Source: Botryotinia globosa (taxonomy: Eukaryota; Ascomycota; Leotiomycetes; Helotiales; Sclerotiniaceae). From it: DNA of 64,000 nucleotides. Made by a program: the position numbers and the translations under genes. The DNA lies in the NCBI GenBank assembly GCA_014898425.1, contig RCSZ01000011.1:1052501-1116500 (forward strand), given 5' to 3'. Of the stretch, positions 44,881 through 57,453 are shown piece by piece. The stretch's first letter is position 1. The number at the start of each line of letters is the position of its first letter. Below the pieces are notes generated by a model. The model was given only the letters and a program-made list of their open reading frames with translations. It searched no databases and was not told where the DNA came from.

Positions 44881-47800
44881 ATGGGGGCATCAACAGATTA
44901 TGATCAAACCAAAGGCATAAACACTAAGCCAGAAGGTGACGGATCCAAACAGGTAATTCAAAGCACCAATCATACAAACTATTTAGAAGTGTCTAATCAT
45001 TCTCTTTGCAGGAACCCTTTGGAAAAGATACCCTCAATTCTACCTGGAATTCCGAAAATGAGTCCTCTTTTCGAACTTTCTCCCAAAAGTCTTCCAATCT
45101 ACCATTCGGACAATCGATCGAATATGATGCGATCAGTGGTCCTACCTATGTTACTGCACAAACGTTGGTTCAACAAGTAGCATATGCGCTGTCCGACAAG
45201 ATCTTCTCTTATTCCCCAGAATCATTTGATTTGGATGTTGCTGTAAAGTCTTGGGCTGCGGCAAATACAAAGAATGCCAATGGTTATACTACACAAGTTT
45301 CTCCCATGCAAACTCGCTCTGGCGCTGGATCCATTGCTCTTGGATACATGTTTTCAAAGGATTTCGACTTGACCAAGAGACACATTCCTCAATCACTTTT
45401 GGCCTCTTCTTCCAGTCTGCATAGCCTGCGCTCAACTCTTGATCAACTCTCTCTATTGTACTCTGTCGCAAACCCATTTGTCGCCCACGTTGCGGCCGTC
45501 GACTATGCGCCAGGATCTACCGGCCTCGTTACTGACTATGCAACTGCTTTGACTGTGGCAGAGGAATTGGGACTTGGTTTGGTTTCTAGTTCATCTGCAT
45601 ATGAAGCCCAGCACATGTCTCTCTTTTCTACATTGCTAGCAACTATTCTTCCAACAATTCACACTTATGATGGAATCACTGTTGGTCGTGATACCCTTCG
45701 TGTCATTGACATCCTTAGTCAATCTGGTCTTGGCAGTTCTTATAAGACAGTTCTTGAAGAGATATCGAAACTCGGAAAGAGAGCTGATGCTGAAAGTAAG
45801 GTTTCTTCACTTCTCGAGGCTTTCAACGGCGAACTTGGTACATCTTATGGCCTTTTTGAGTACAGCGGACACGAGTCACCTGAATCCGTCTTGGTTGTAT
45901 TTGGTTCTGTTGAGAGTTCTCTTGCCACTCAAGTCGCCAAGAAGCTTTCTGCCGAGGGAGAGAAAGTCGGTGTTATTAATGTCAGAGTCTACAGACCTTT
46001 TGTAGAGGAAGCTTTCTTGAAGGCTCTTCCTGCATCAGTTAGAAGTATTGCAGTCCTCGGACAAGTTTTGGATGAGGCGGCTGCAACAGATGTTTCTGGT
46101 CATTCTAACTTGTATGAGGATGTTTTGGCAGCAACTGTGTTCTCCGATAAATTCACAGCTTCTCCCAAGGTAGTTGATGTTAAGTATGCTCGATCGCAAG
46201 TATTTACACCTACTTCCATTGCTAGCATCTTCCATCAACTCGGTGGCAAGTCCTTCAATGACTTTGTTTCATTATTGAGTGTTGAACTTGTTCAACAATA
46301 TTCATTCTTCGATCTTGAGGATTCTGCTGCTGCTACTGCACCTTCTGCCATTAGCAAACTTCTCTCTGGAGATTCGGCTGGCAATGTCCTCATCAATCAA
46401 ACTCACGACAACTTCATTCAAGGTGGTGTCGTTAGAACTGATATTCGAAGTTCAAAGAAGTCAATTGAGGCTGCTTATCCAATCGAAGAAGCCGATGTTG
46501 CCTACATTGGAGACGAGAAACTTTTCAAGGAGATTGCCATCTTGCAGAATGTCAGATTGGGTGGAAAAATTATTGTCAAGCTTCCAGGTGTCAAGGACGA
46601 AGATTTGGAAAAGAAGATTCCAAGCTTCGTTCGTAACGAGATCAAGAAAAGAGATGCCGAATTATTTGTTTTGGATCCAACTTTGTCTGAAGCTCTTGAG
46701 AAGGAACCTGCTCTTGAAACATTGTTCGCTGAGCTTGCATTCTTGAAGGTTGCTCGTCCAGAACTCCTCGAGTCTGGCAAAGACAAGCTTGCGGCTATCA
46801 ATGGAAGCCAAGAGCAACTACAATCTGCAGTAGCCGATCTTGAGAAGGTCGTTCGTAAAGTTGAAATTCCTGAGACTTGGGCCGAAGTTGATGCTGAGGC
46901 TGAAGTCCTCAGCCTTCCTGTAACCATCAAGTCCAGCAGCTTTACTGGTTTCCAAAAGGAAGATACTGAGGCTCCATCTCAGCTTCGTGATTGGCACGCA
47001 GCTGCCAAGGGTCTCCTTTTCAAGGAAGCTTATGGCACTAAATCTGAACTTCGACCAGATCTCACCGCTAAGACCTATGAAATTACCGTAAAGGAGAACC
47101 GTCGTTTGACCCCTATCACATATGACCGTAACATCTTCCATATCGAGTTCGATTTGGGAACTTCTGGTCTTAAATATGATATCGGTGAAGCTCTTGGTAT
47201 TCATGCTCTCAATGATGTTGCTGAGGTCGAAGAATTCATGAAATTCTATGGTCTCAATGCGGATGATGTCGTCGAGGTCCCATCTCGTGAGGACAACAAT
47301 GTTTGGGAAACTAGAACAGTCTTCCAATCTTTAGTACAAAATATCGATATCTTTGGTAGACCACCAAAGAAATTCTACGAAGCCCTCGCCGAATTCGCTT
47401 CTGAAGAGAATGAAAAGAAGGAACTTCTTACCCTTGGTAGTCCAGAAGGTGCCAATGAATTCAAACGCCGTGCTGAAGTCGACACAATTACTTATGCCGA
47501 TGTTCTTCTTGAATTCAAGTCTGCTCACCCATCTTTCCACGACATTGCCCGTATCGTTTCGCCAATGAAGCGTCGTGAATACTCTATCGCCTCTTCTCAA
47601 GCCGTCAACCCAACTACCGTCGCCCTCATGATCGTCGTTGTTTCCTGGGTTGATCCAAAGGGTCGCGATCGTTTCGGTCAAGCTACACGTTACCTTTCTT
47701 CTCTTCCCGTCGGATCAAAGGTCACTGCTTCTGTCAAGCCTTCCGTCATGAAACTCCCAGCTCTCGACTCAGCTCCTCTCATCATGGCTGGTCTTGGTAC

Positions 47801-48233
47801 GGGTCTTGCTCCTTTCCGTGCTTTCGTTCAATACAGAGCTATGCAAAAGGCTCAAGGCAAAGATATTGGTTCCATCCTTCTTTACATGGGATCCCGTCAT
47901 CAACGCGAAGAATATCTGTATGGTGAAGAATGGGAAGCTTATCAAGATGCTGGTGTCATCACATTATTAGGAAGAGCTTTCTCTCGTGATCAGAAACAAA
48001 AGATTTATATTCAAGATCGTATGAGAGAAACCGTTCAGGATATTATCCAGGCTTATATTAAGGATGAGGGATCATTCTACTTGTGTGGTCCTACCTGGCC
48101 AGTTCCAGATGTTACAGAGGTTCTTGAGGAAGCTATTAGGGAAGAGGGTCGAATTAGTGGAAAGAAGGTTGATGGAAGGAAGGAGATTGAGAGGTTGAAG
48201 GAGGCCGGAAGATATGTTTTGGAGGTTTACTAG
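44881..48233 (+). CDS. MET10: sulfite reductase (NADPH) flavoprotein alpha subunit, 1097 aa
   Basis: Two exons, 44881-44952 and 45012-48233, phase 0 (GTAATT...GCAG). The N-terminal 450 residues resemble the pyruvate:ferredoxin oxidoreductase-like region of fungal Met10 (AISGPTYVTAQTLVQQVAYA, TRSGAGSIALGYMF). The FAD-binding reductase domain follows (about residues 700-920), with KYDIGEALGIH and the FAD motif RREYSIASSQ (about 878). The NADPH-binding domain has GLGTGLAPFRAF (about 953), LYMGSRHQREEYLY and a C-terminal YLCGPTWPVPDVTEVLEEAI. Met10 passes electrons from NADPH through FAD to Met5, reducing sulfite to sulfide for Cys and Met synthesis in the cytosol. Length is close to the yeast protein (1035 aa). 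Motifs look intact. Confidence 0.97.
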
Positions 48234-49416
48234 ATGCTTGCATGTGTGAGATGTTGCGGAGCGTAGATTGTGGAGATGGATTGTTTCAAGCGTCTTTAGA
48301 ATACGGTCGTTAGATGGAATTACTTAGATTGCCTATAGATTCTACATGGAATCAATATTATAGATTTTCGGGATGTTTGAAATGTTTGCCCTCGTTGTTT
48401 TGGTGACTGGTTGTTTGCTTGCTTGCTTGAAATATCCTGTCTATTATGCTTGGTTCTATCTATATATGTTATATGTTGGTTCAATTTTATTAATGTTATG
48501 GTTATTAATATACCTACCTATATACCCCGCGTTTTGAGAGAAAGAATCTAAGATTCATCTTTTTTTTTGGCTAATGTAGCTTATAGCCGAAGTTTAAGAA
48601 AACTCATTTGTGTATGATATTGTGTGAGAGGGAGGGAGGTTATGAATAGGATATTAGACTTGAATTTTTCATACTTTTTTCTGGATTTTACTTGGGTATT
48701 TAATTATCTACCTATCTTGATGTGAAATTAAGTGAGTGTAAGGGGGGATGTTTGGATTTGGTTGGTGAGTAGATGGGTGGGTAGATGGGTAGATGGGTGG
48801 GTAATTAGGTGGGTAGGTAGTCTTGGTAATGTTTGGGTTGTTTGGGGAATAAGGGGTTGGGGAGTTGAGGAGTTGGATATAAGATGATATTTTGTTTTTG
48901 TTTTGAGATGGAGATGAGGATGGGGATAGTAATGGGGATGGAGATGGGGATAGAGATAAAGATAAAAATAGAGATAGAGATATATAGCTAGTGATTGTTA
49001 TTATTTTTGTTATTATCATTATCATCATTGTTCGAAAGAAACTAATCTCGTCATCACTCTCTCCTCGCTCTCACTCATATTTCTCTCGATATAATAACTA
49101 ATTCGATATCAAATCAGATATGTAATTCCCTCCCTGTTGCTTCTAGAGGTGTGGGTATTTGTGGAGGGGTCGATGTGGTCGATGTGGTTGATGTGAGGGA
49201 GAAGAGGAAAGTGGAAAGGGGGAATGAGGCGTTTGGTGTATAGCGCTCATTGTATGGCAAGAACCTGTGTGCATGTTACTTTGTGATGGGAAAGTGTTTG
49301 GGGGATGGATGGAGGGTTTTGGAAATGCAAGTTTGGGGGAGGGGTAAGGTATTCACTTATACCTATCTTCAATAGGTAGCTGTAGATTGCAATCTATACC
49401 TACCCTTGAATACGTA
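48234..49416. other. 3' flank of MET10 and microsatellite-rich spacer
   Basis: No gene is supported. Imperfect GTAGATGG and GGTAGGTG units lie at about 48771-48830. Degenerate GATGGAGATGGGGATA units lie at about 48905-48985. Confidence 0.45.
48771..48985. repeat. degenerate purine-rich microsatellites
   Basis: Imperfect tandem GTAGATGG/GTAGGTGG units give way to GAGATGGGGATA-type units. The frames across them are repeat artefacts. Confidence 0.75.
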
Positions 49417-49890
49417 TAGTACTAGGGCACAGATAGTTGTCGGACGCTAAAATCACACCAAAAATAATCATTTTGTTCTATTTATATAAATAAAAAAGAA
49501 ATATTTAAAATCATTAAAATTATTTAAAATTAGAAATATGTTTTTATTATATAATAAAAACTTAGAATTAATAATTTTTATAATTCTAAAATCTTAGAAT
49601 ATTATTATTTATAAGATTGAAATTGAATTCAAAAAAAGTTTTTAATTTTCGCTTATTTTACTAGTAAATTTCGATACCTTTAATTTATATCAACTTTCTA
49701 TATAGATTTTATAATCAAAAAAAATCCTAAAAATAAATCATATTTTTATTATTAAATTTTAATTGAAAATAAATAGAAAAATAGAAAATATATTTAATTA
49801 AATCTATATTATTATCAAAAAATATATAGATAATTTATATAAGTTTTGGTGTGATTTTAGCATCCGATAACTATCTGTGCCCGGTTACTG
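49417..49890. mobile_element. AT-rich TA-flanked inverted-repeat DNA transposon (MITE), RIP-like decay
   Basis: The 474-bp element has long terminal inverted repeats. From 49425 (left) and from 49882 reading inward (right), 39 bp match with two differences, both G/A transitions. They start GGGCACAGATAGTT and end ATCACACCAAAA. Outside that, the ends align as TAGTACTA (left) and CAGTAACC (right, inward). The dinucleotide TA flanks both sides (49415-49416, 49891-49892). The interior is almost pure A/T with no ORF. The ends share TAGTACTAG with the element at 6218-6705. TA duplication with a CAGT end fits Tc1/mariner-pogo elements; the transition-only differences fit RIP. Confidence 0.85.
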
Positions 49891-52800
49891 TACGCTTGTT
49901 GACTGGTTGCCTAGGTAGGTAGATAAATCAAACTCCTTGTGGTTATTCACCAAATGTTAATGATTCAAGTACATGGTCGGCTGAGCAGCTGAATTAGGGT
50001 TTTGAGGATTATCTTCTTGAGTAGGGGGTATTTAAGAGGTCTGGATTTGGAGATAGATTGGGTGATGAAGATAGGAGGTGACTGAAATGCAAGATGAAAA
50101 TGAGACTGAAAGACAATGGGCTGAGGGGTTGATGGATGGGGTTTGTGTGAGGGGATTGGGATGGAATATTGGAGGTAAAATTGGGGATGGGATTGGGGTT
50201 GATGATAATGATGATAATGATGATAGAGAGATTGAGTGGTAGTGATTGGATACAATGTGGTGAGGTGAGGTGGATTGAGATGAGATGAGATGAGATTAAA
50301 GCAACTGAGTTGAAAAGATTCCTAAGTCTGAAACATCAAGACGAAAATATATGGTCTTTCAACGATATATATATAATATATTGTTATCGTAGAACGTTGA
50401 TGATTTAGAAATAAAACTCGCGTAAGTACAAACATATGTGTGTATATATCATCCCAACATTCCTAACCTGCCTTTCTAGATTTCATAACTTAAATTTCTG
50501 ACTGTCATTTCCCAGAATCAAACACGAATATATTCAGCTCAGCGGTCTATAATAATCCCTCTAATCTTCCTCTATCTGCGTTAGTAAGTATACAAGATCT
50601 CGGTTTACGTGTCGTAGAGTGCGAACATGGCTATCGTCCACGGTTACTCCTGTTATCCAGTCCATAGTGCGCTAATTGTAATCTGCAGAAGATTGAGTTG
50701 GAGAAATCGGTGCTTCTCTTATAGAGATTGATTGGGGGTTGAGAATATTTGGAAGAGAGAAGGGGGGTGAAGAGAAGGGGATGGAGATTCACTTTTCGGG
50801 GCCGGGAAGAGGGAGGGGTGGTGGGAATCATTGGTTGTTTAGATGAAAATGATTAAGAAGGAGAGGGTATTCTGATGCTATCCACTTCCAGAAGAAGAAG
50901 GACCCTTGTGGCTACACGTGCATGGCTTACATCTATAGTGAATCCCTAATTCTCCACTGATTGCTGCAAATCCGATACCCGAATCTCTAATCATCCTGCA
51001 GATGCAGACTGAGGAGCTCAAAGGTTTATTATTTAAGGATTATAGCCAATCGAAATTTCGCTAGTGTACAGATATTATAGGCGCATATTCCACCAGTCCA
51101 CGAGTCAGTCTTGGGGTTTAGTAGTGCGCAATGGTGACGACGTTGTAATTTGGGATTTCGAAGACGGGGTTTGGAGGGAGGGGGGTAAGATAGAGGAGGA
51201 TAAGGTTTGGAGTGGCGTTCAATGTATCTCGCTAATGTATATTAGGAGGAATGACAATGATGAGAGTCAGGCACAGCAATAATCTAGCATTTGTCTCATC
51301 TCGTGTGATCTGATGATGTAGCAAGTCTCTCAACTTGACGCCCTTTCAAACTATATCATGACTAAATAATGTGGAGAATTGGCACAAGAGAGGCTTCTTT
51401 CCATTGCACTGATATACGGTTGCTTCTATCATCCTTATAGCTATAGTCCCCAAAACTCACTTCTGGAGACTCTTTTTATGCTGGAAAATTTAAAAGTCTT
51501 GAGGGGACTCTGGAGAGCTCTGTACCTCTCCACATGCAGAAGTGAATTTATTCACGAATGTGATCCAAAAGCGAGTGCAGAGTCTATCGTATTCGCATAC
51601 AATTGCTGAGAATTGATGAAAATCCAACAGAAGCTCGGGGTCTGTATTCATTATGTAGAAGCTAGGTATTCACCCATGCTGATGGGAAACAAGACACTTT
51701 TTGATTTACTGGAATGATGGATTTTACACTCTAGCTCTGGAGCTGTTCTTCTCTCATTTTTTTTGTTTAAATTTCGGTTTCTATCTCTTTCTAGCAATGG
51801 TAAGAAGATTGAGTAACTTTCCGATTACGCTTGCTGGTTCAGGATGTGGGAAGTTTCACTCTTTAGTTTGCCTTGGGGATTGAGAAATGACGGTTCTTCA
51901 AACCCTTTGCAATTAATACTAATCAACGGCATAGGCGAGAGGATAATAGAATTAGAGATAGCGACGGTGTGAAGTGATGATGAAAGGATAATGCGATGAC
52001 AGTTTATTTGGACGAGAGAAGAATCCAATTTGAGGGTCCGAAAAGGAGAGATTTGGTTCTAATTTCTGGGACTACCTACCCCATAGTGGTAAATGGTGAG
52101 GAGTATGCTTTTTGCACAGCATGAATCCAGTGATTCGCCAATCCTTCAGAGAAGTACAGTATCTCAAGGATGATGAATATAGGACATGTATAGTCGAGTA
52201 GTTACGGACTTGTCATACCTAGCGAAAGCCATTCACTATATTAACTGTATTTCTCATTGAACACATTCCTGTATCATATCCATGAACACGGGGATATTGT
52301 TTGTCAAAAGGAAATCCAGTAAATAGAACTTGATATCCACTCCCTGTGCATGATAGTGCAACATGCCTCTTTCCCATGGCATGGGCTACCAAATTCGAGC
52401 TTCGTGAATATATAAACTGCTGATTGTAGAAATCATTTGTGATATCAAAGATTTGCAACTCACCATGTTAAGGTATGACGATTTGTGTCAGTGGCCCCGC
52501 AGACTGCTTTTTCCTGGAGAATTTGTTGTGTAGGTTTGGACACTTCCGAGATTATGTTTACACGTAGTGGATAGATACGGCGGGAAGATATGATCCATAG
52601 CAAAAGAAGGGTGACGGTGTGAGTGAGTGATTAGAGAATAGTAGTACTAGGAACGACAGTGATAAGAAGTAAGTTTGTACTTAGCTTGTAATTCCGTAAG
52701 TCTCTTGCACACTTACCTTCAATGCGGCAAATACTTTGCGTGCGAGACTCCAGAAGGGCATGAAGTCGTCACAGTGATCCGATTGCAGAAACGGCCTTGA

Positions 52801-54196
52801 GCATGCTGCTTTGGAATTTTATTTAGTCCTTTACAACAAACGGTACAAGCACATCTAAGCGTTTCTTAGACATGTAGAAGTTTAAGATATCGTTCACGTG
52901 CCAATTGTCAGAACGCAACTCATTCACTCTTGAGGCTCCTGCCACTTTCGTTCCATATTAGCTAGCTCGGTAGTATATTCACTCTTTGATCAAAAAGTCG
53001 ATGGCACAGAATTTGCAGGTGAATCCAAAGCACATACCACAAAAAACAGTTTTGTTGCATGTCTGAAAGCCAATTCAACATGTTCATTGGCTTGTACATT
53101 TTGGAAAAAATTGTATGACGTCGATACCTTGTGCTTGGACCTTGAGACTCCACTAATAATGCAGATCATATTCACCGCGTCTTATATAAACATCGATGTG
53201 CTTTGTGATATTGCTTAGATAGATCAGACAAGTACTTTTATTGACCGCAGTGAACCAAGATGCTCGTCGAGAAATCCTCAGGTATCTACTTCCACACAGC
53301 TCTAGAATTGGCACTGCACTCTCTTTCCACTATCTCAACACTTCCATCATATTAAGACGTAGTCAAAGTGATTGATCTTCACCAAAGAGAACTAATGTGA
53401 TGTACCGAATGCACCGTGCTCACTCAAACCCTTGAACCAAAGAAGACTGTTCCCAATAGTACTTTCTCGACATCTAACTCTAAATCATTTATAGCTAGTT
53501 CACGAGCTGATGTATGGGGCATCGGTGTCCCAAAGACCAAAGTACCAGAAACTAGTATGTATGGCGGCTGGTCAGCCTAGCGTGGGGAATCTCCGAAATT
53601 CCGGGGTACCCGTGCAATCAACCTAGGAAACTTGGGGAAGATAGCTTTCTGTGACTATGGCGTTTGGGATGTGCAGATAAAGTGGCATGAGCGATATAAG
53701 GAGACTTCGGTATTTGAGTCCCGAATTGGATCCTATACGATTACAGTCATTGACTGGTCACATCTCAATTCGAGGCTCTCGCCAAACGTCAAGTGTTCCG
53801 AGGTATCATAATGATCTTAGTTGAACCTTGAACATATTCAACATACCCATCAGGCAAATCGGAAGCTAAGTTCAATAAGAACACTAACCTCAAAATCATC
53901 ATTTCACATATCCGATACCCAATGACTGTGATTGACGATGCATTAGAACGAAACTTAGTTCTAGCTCGACACGATAAGCGATCCTTTAGCTCCTGATATC
54001 AGAACCCTTTCAACTTAGCTTCATCGTTGTCTCAAACTAGTTTGAACGTTCATCTGCACCAGTAAAACCATAATGAATTCCCCAAGAATCTTGAAATCAA
54101 ACGTTCCATCATCACAAAATCCATCGATTCGAAGAAGATATTCCCCCAAAACAGCAGACAACAATTCGACAAAGAATATATCAACAAACAACAACC
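49891..54196. other. 4.3-kb gene-poor region
   Basis: No gene is supported. One minus frame at 52219-52458 (79 codons) reads like ordinary protein (LQIFDITNDFYNQQFIYSRS, then AMGKRHVALSCTGSGYQVLF) and may be an exon or gene relic. A 61-codon frame at 54073-54255 overlaps the start of the next gene. CACGTG occurs near 50918 and 52898. Confidence 0.35.
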
Positions 54197-55006
54197 ATGG
54201 CCGACCCGAATCGTCTCCACAAGATGTTCATCAGCGATGGCGACGACATGTGTAGAACCTGCAGCTACATGCTTCTAACTACCTACGGTCTATTCGGACT
54301 CGTCACGCGCGGATTCGATCATGGATGGATTCATTACCCCCAAGAACCCATGTCATTAGTCGAAGACGTCACATCTCCATGTAGCACTCCTTCGAATCCC
54401 AAAAGTCCATATGACCTCCAACTCATGGGCTGGGGATGTCACTTTTGCACACTCGTCCTCAGTGACCCAAAAGCAAGCCAGAAAGGCTCACAAGTTACTC
54501 ACCCCTCAGTTGCTCACAAATACGTCATTGAGAAACACCACGAGTTCCGACATATTGGCTTTCGCGCAATCATTGTTAATGACGCGGGCGACGAGGTTGA
54601 AAATCCGTTTAGATATCGAAAGTTCTCGTTGACGGGCAAGAACTCGGATCTTCTACAGATGACGGAGGTGGTGGAATATTTCCACAAGCACCATCTTCAC
54701 GTGGGAGGTATCGCGGTTGAGAGGGGGAGTGAGGTGTCTTACAAGGTCGAATGGCATGTTCAGATGGGCTCTCTGTATCCGGGCGTGAGCGCCGAATACC
54801 CATGGTATCGGTTCACCGGTGTTTTTGATCTGTCCAGAACTGGAGGGTTAAAACGAAAGGGGATAGGAGGAGTCTTAAATCCTAGGGAAAAACTCCCTCC
54901 GAGTAGTCTCCGTATTTGCGACGAAAACCCCCCTGCAGATGTTGAAATATGCAATATCAAAATGCTAAGCACGAAACTGCAAAGTCTTATGCTACAAGAG
55001 GAATAA
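54197..55006 (+). CDS. Cys/His-rich protein resembling the N-terminal region of HET-type proteins, 269 aa
   Basis: A single exon with ATG at 54197. It has MCRTCSYMLLTTYGLFG (CxxC, residue about 19) and GWGCHFCTLVLSD (CxxC about 80), possibly one zinc site built from two CxxC pairs. The text resembles the region that precedes the HET domain in many fungal incompatibility-like proteins (CRTC...GCHFCTLL), but no HET domain (such as the EIxxYxALSYVWG strand) follows before the stop. The remainder (VEYFHKHHLHVGGIAVERGS, SAEYPWYRFTGVFDLSRTGG) is a predicted soluble domain. It could be a standalone form or a truncated HET gene. An upstream AUG frame overlaps its start. Function unknown. Confidence 0.65.
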   Translation: MADPNRLHKMFISDGDDMCRTCSYMLLTTYGLFGLVTRGFDHGWIHYPQEPMSLVEDVTSPCSTPSNPKSPYDLQLMGWGCHFCTLVLSDPKASQKGSQVTHPSVAHKYVIEKHHEFRHIGFRAIIVNDAGDEVENPFRYRKFSLTGKNSDLLQMTEVVEYFHKHHLHVGGIAVERGSEVSYKVEWHVQMGSLYPGVSAEYPWYRFTGVFDLSRTGGLKRKGIGGVLNPREKLPPSSLRICDENPPADVEICNIKMLSTKLQSLMLQEE

Positions 55007-55294
55007 ATGGCATGGTTTTTTTGGTCGGCGTTGGGAGTATTTGGCAGCATGGATACCCGTTTACTTGGTAGCCAAAATATTGGATTTTGTGAAATGTATT
55101 AGCGATCTGAGGAGGGGAGATTTATTAACATAATTTTTAAAAATGCGTTCCCTGCTAGAAAATTATCGAGATGCAGTTGTAACCTTCAATAATACACATA
55201 TAATCAAATAAATCGAAATAATCACGAGAACAATACATAAGAAGCTTGGTAACTCTTGGAGACATATATTTTAGATCGCTTCATTAACCTCGAT
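55007..55294. other. convergent spacer
   Basis: This is the 3' flank of two convergent genes; nothing else is seen. Confidence 0.35.
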
Positions 55295-56685
55295 CTACTT
55301 CGACTGTTTCAAGAGTGCTCGCCCATAATCACCTCGATTAGGCAACCTGTTGCATGTATGAATGTGACATCTTGCTGGACTTGTATTTGTCAAGAAAACT
55401 AAAACAAGGTTAGATACGTCAAACAGGAGAAATGGTGAGACTTACTTCCACAATGGAAATCCAATTCCATAAATGCTACCGGACTATGGATGCGGTAGTA
55501 ATAAGGATCATCGTCTCCAAATTCTCCGATCCAAGCGAAATATGTTTCGTCGAGATGTTTCTTAAATAGTGCGACCCTGTGCTCCAAAACCGAGTCGGGA
55601 TAATATTCGTTAAAAGATTTGAAAAGCTTGATGATTTGCTCTTGTTGATTTGCTGAAAATTCGGAAACTGGACATCCTTCATATGGGACGATCCTATTAT
55701 CTTGTCTCGCACCACCCAGATGTCTTTCGTCAAACGGATTCCACCTATCAGCTGGCAGACTATTTCCATCCATACCCTTACTCAGAGTTGCCTTTTCTTG
55801 TAATTCTTTAGGTAAGCTTTGCATCAAGCTTAAACTATCCATCTCCTCGGATCTGAATAACCTCAGGCCAGCATGTGGTCCCTCATCAATTCTATCAGGT
55901 TCTGCTCCCATGAATGTAGGACCAATCACCATTCTTTTTCCGAGGAAAACTGCACAAAAACACAAGTGATGTCCAAAGAATGTGTATCCGAATGGTGTGG
56001 TCATGGACGGTGTGCCAAATAAGCGAAAGTTATAAGAATGTTCATTGAGCAATTTCTTGCCGTTCACTAAATGTCCAAGGAAATCATTAGTGAGACAACA
56101 AGCGTGAATTTTTTCATAGCCCTGCCTAGAGGATGAAGCTCTAAGAATGGCGTGAATAGCGTCTTGAATCTCTGAAGAACACTCATCGAGTCTTAGTCCA
56201 CCTATCTTGGAGGTGAGTATAAGATTTTAATAGAGGCATCTTTACTACTTACCTGGATTCATGTATAATTCTGGATTCGACCACAGTCGAAATTCATCAT
56301 CTGTAACATCCCCAAATTGGACCGCTTTTCTTTGATCTTCACTCAGGACTTTCAAAAACCCTTTGGTCTTCGTAATTACCTCCTCCGTTGGCGCACCTTC
56401 ATCCTCCGCATAATCATACAGCCCCTCTCTGACCTTTCCGTCTGATGTGAATCCTTTGTATGGTTTCTCTAGATTCTTTGCATCAAGTCGGTTAATCAGC
56501 CAAGCCGGGGCCTCAATTTGCCTTCTAGACTCGCACCAACTTAATGCTGTATGATCTTGTATCCCAGCAATGCGAGGATGATCTGGGGAAGGTATGATGT
56601 CGCGGAAAGGGACAGCTGCATCAGAGCGAGGCTTTGTAGGGTCTGAACTCTGGATGTATCCTGAATTCTCTGGTAAAACTGCCAT
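55295..56685 (-). CDS. DUF3500-family protein, 430 aa
   Basis: Three exons, 56685-56253, 56201-55446 and 55398-55295. All joins are in frame (GTAAGT...TAG; GTAAGT...TTAG). The features are those of DUF3500: LSEDQRKAVQFGDVTDDEFRL with W-S-N-P, then LRLDECSSEIQDAIHAILRA, then HSYNFRLFGTPSMTTPFGYT followed by FFGHHLCFCAVF and the PTFMGAEP loop. The third exon gives ARCHIHTCNRLPNRGDYGRA, matching the family's HIHxxxRxPxxDYG ending. The conserved His residues suggest a metal or catalytic site, but no reaction is established. There is no signal peptide. It is divergent from the FAH gene with about 770 bp between starts, a possible shared promoter. Confidence 0.88.
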
Positions 56686-57453
56686 ATTCGCTGTAGATTA
56701 AAAAAACTTGTAATTCTAGTACAAATTTGAGTCTTAATGTATAGAAAACTTGTATCACAATGGTGGTTTGAAAGTCTGAAGGAGGAATTGGTCTGGATAT
56801 GAATGTTCTTCAATTGATCGGTCTATCACTACTGACAGAGCCGAAGCATGACCTGATAACCATGGTCTGCCCATGGCTTCAGTCGATGTGGAGAGCTTGC
56901 GGAATAGTAATCAAGAGCGTATGAGTACGAATTGAATTGATCAAGTAGACACTCCCACTGTTGTTGAAGCTTGGGATTTTCCCTTTTGAAGCTTCGAGGT
57001 ATTCAATGCTTAATAATCCCCACAAATTAGCGTGTTGAGTCCATGAGTTCCCCTCAATCTCCCCACCCCCTTCCACTTCATAACTTGTGGGGACTCTTGT
57101 CTTTTCTTACGCGTCCACACTGATTGCAACACTTCCCGTGAGGATATCGACCGAGAGAAATCGACCATCTACGAGAAATGGTAACAGCTATGGATAAGAC
57201 TGAATCGGGTCAATTGTTGCCATGATGAAGGCAGTTGAATCGGCTTCCATCAAAGTGGGGTGAAGAAGAGTAGGTGGGGGGGGGGGGGGTTTGAAGCTCA
57301 TGTTTGTCTAAATCAAAAACAGTCCTCTTCGGTCTCTCTCTTTCCTTCAGTCCCGAACCGAAGACTTTACTTGCCCAATTTCTGTTCCTCATTTTCATTT
57401 TCATTCCCATCGTAAATACAACGACATACCAGGATCTCATCCAGACATCAGCC
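56686..57453. other. divergent promoter between DUF3500 and FAH-fold genes
   Basis: No gene. A run of 14 G lies at 57276-57289, about 165 bp before the FAH-fold start. Confidence 0.4.
57276..57289. repeat. poly-G run, 14 nt
   Basis: An uninterrupted G14 run (C14 on the other strand), unusual in this AT-rich spacer and prone to sequencing-length error. Confidence 0.9.

Noticed and set aside
45667..46746. Plus-strand alternative frames within MET10
   Set aside because: Shadows of the MET10 exon.
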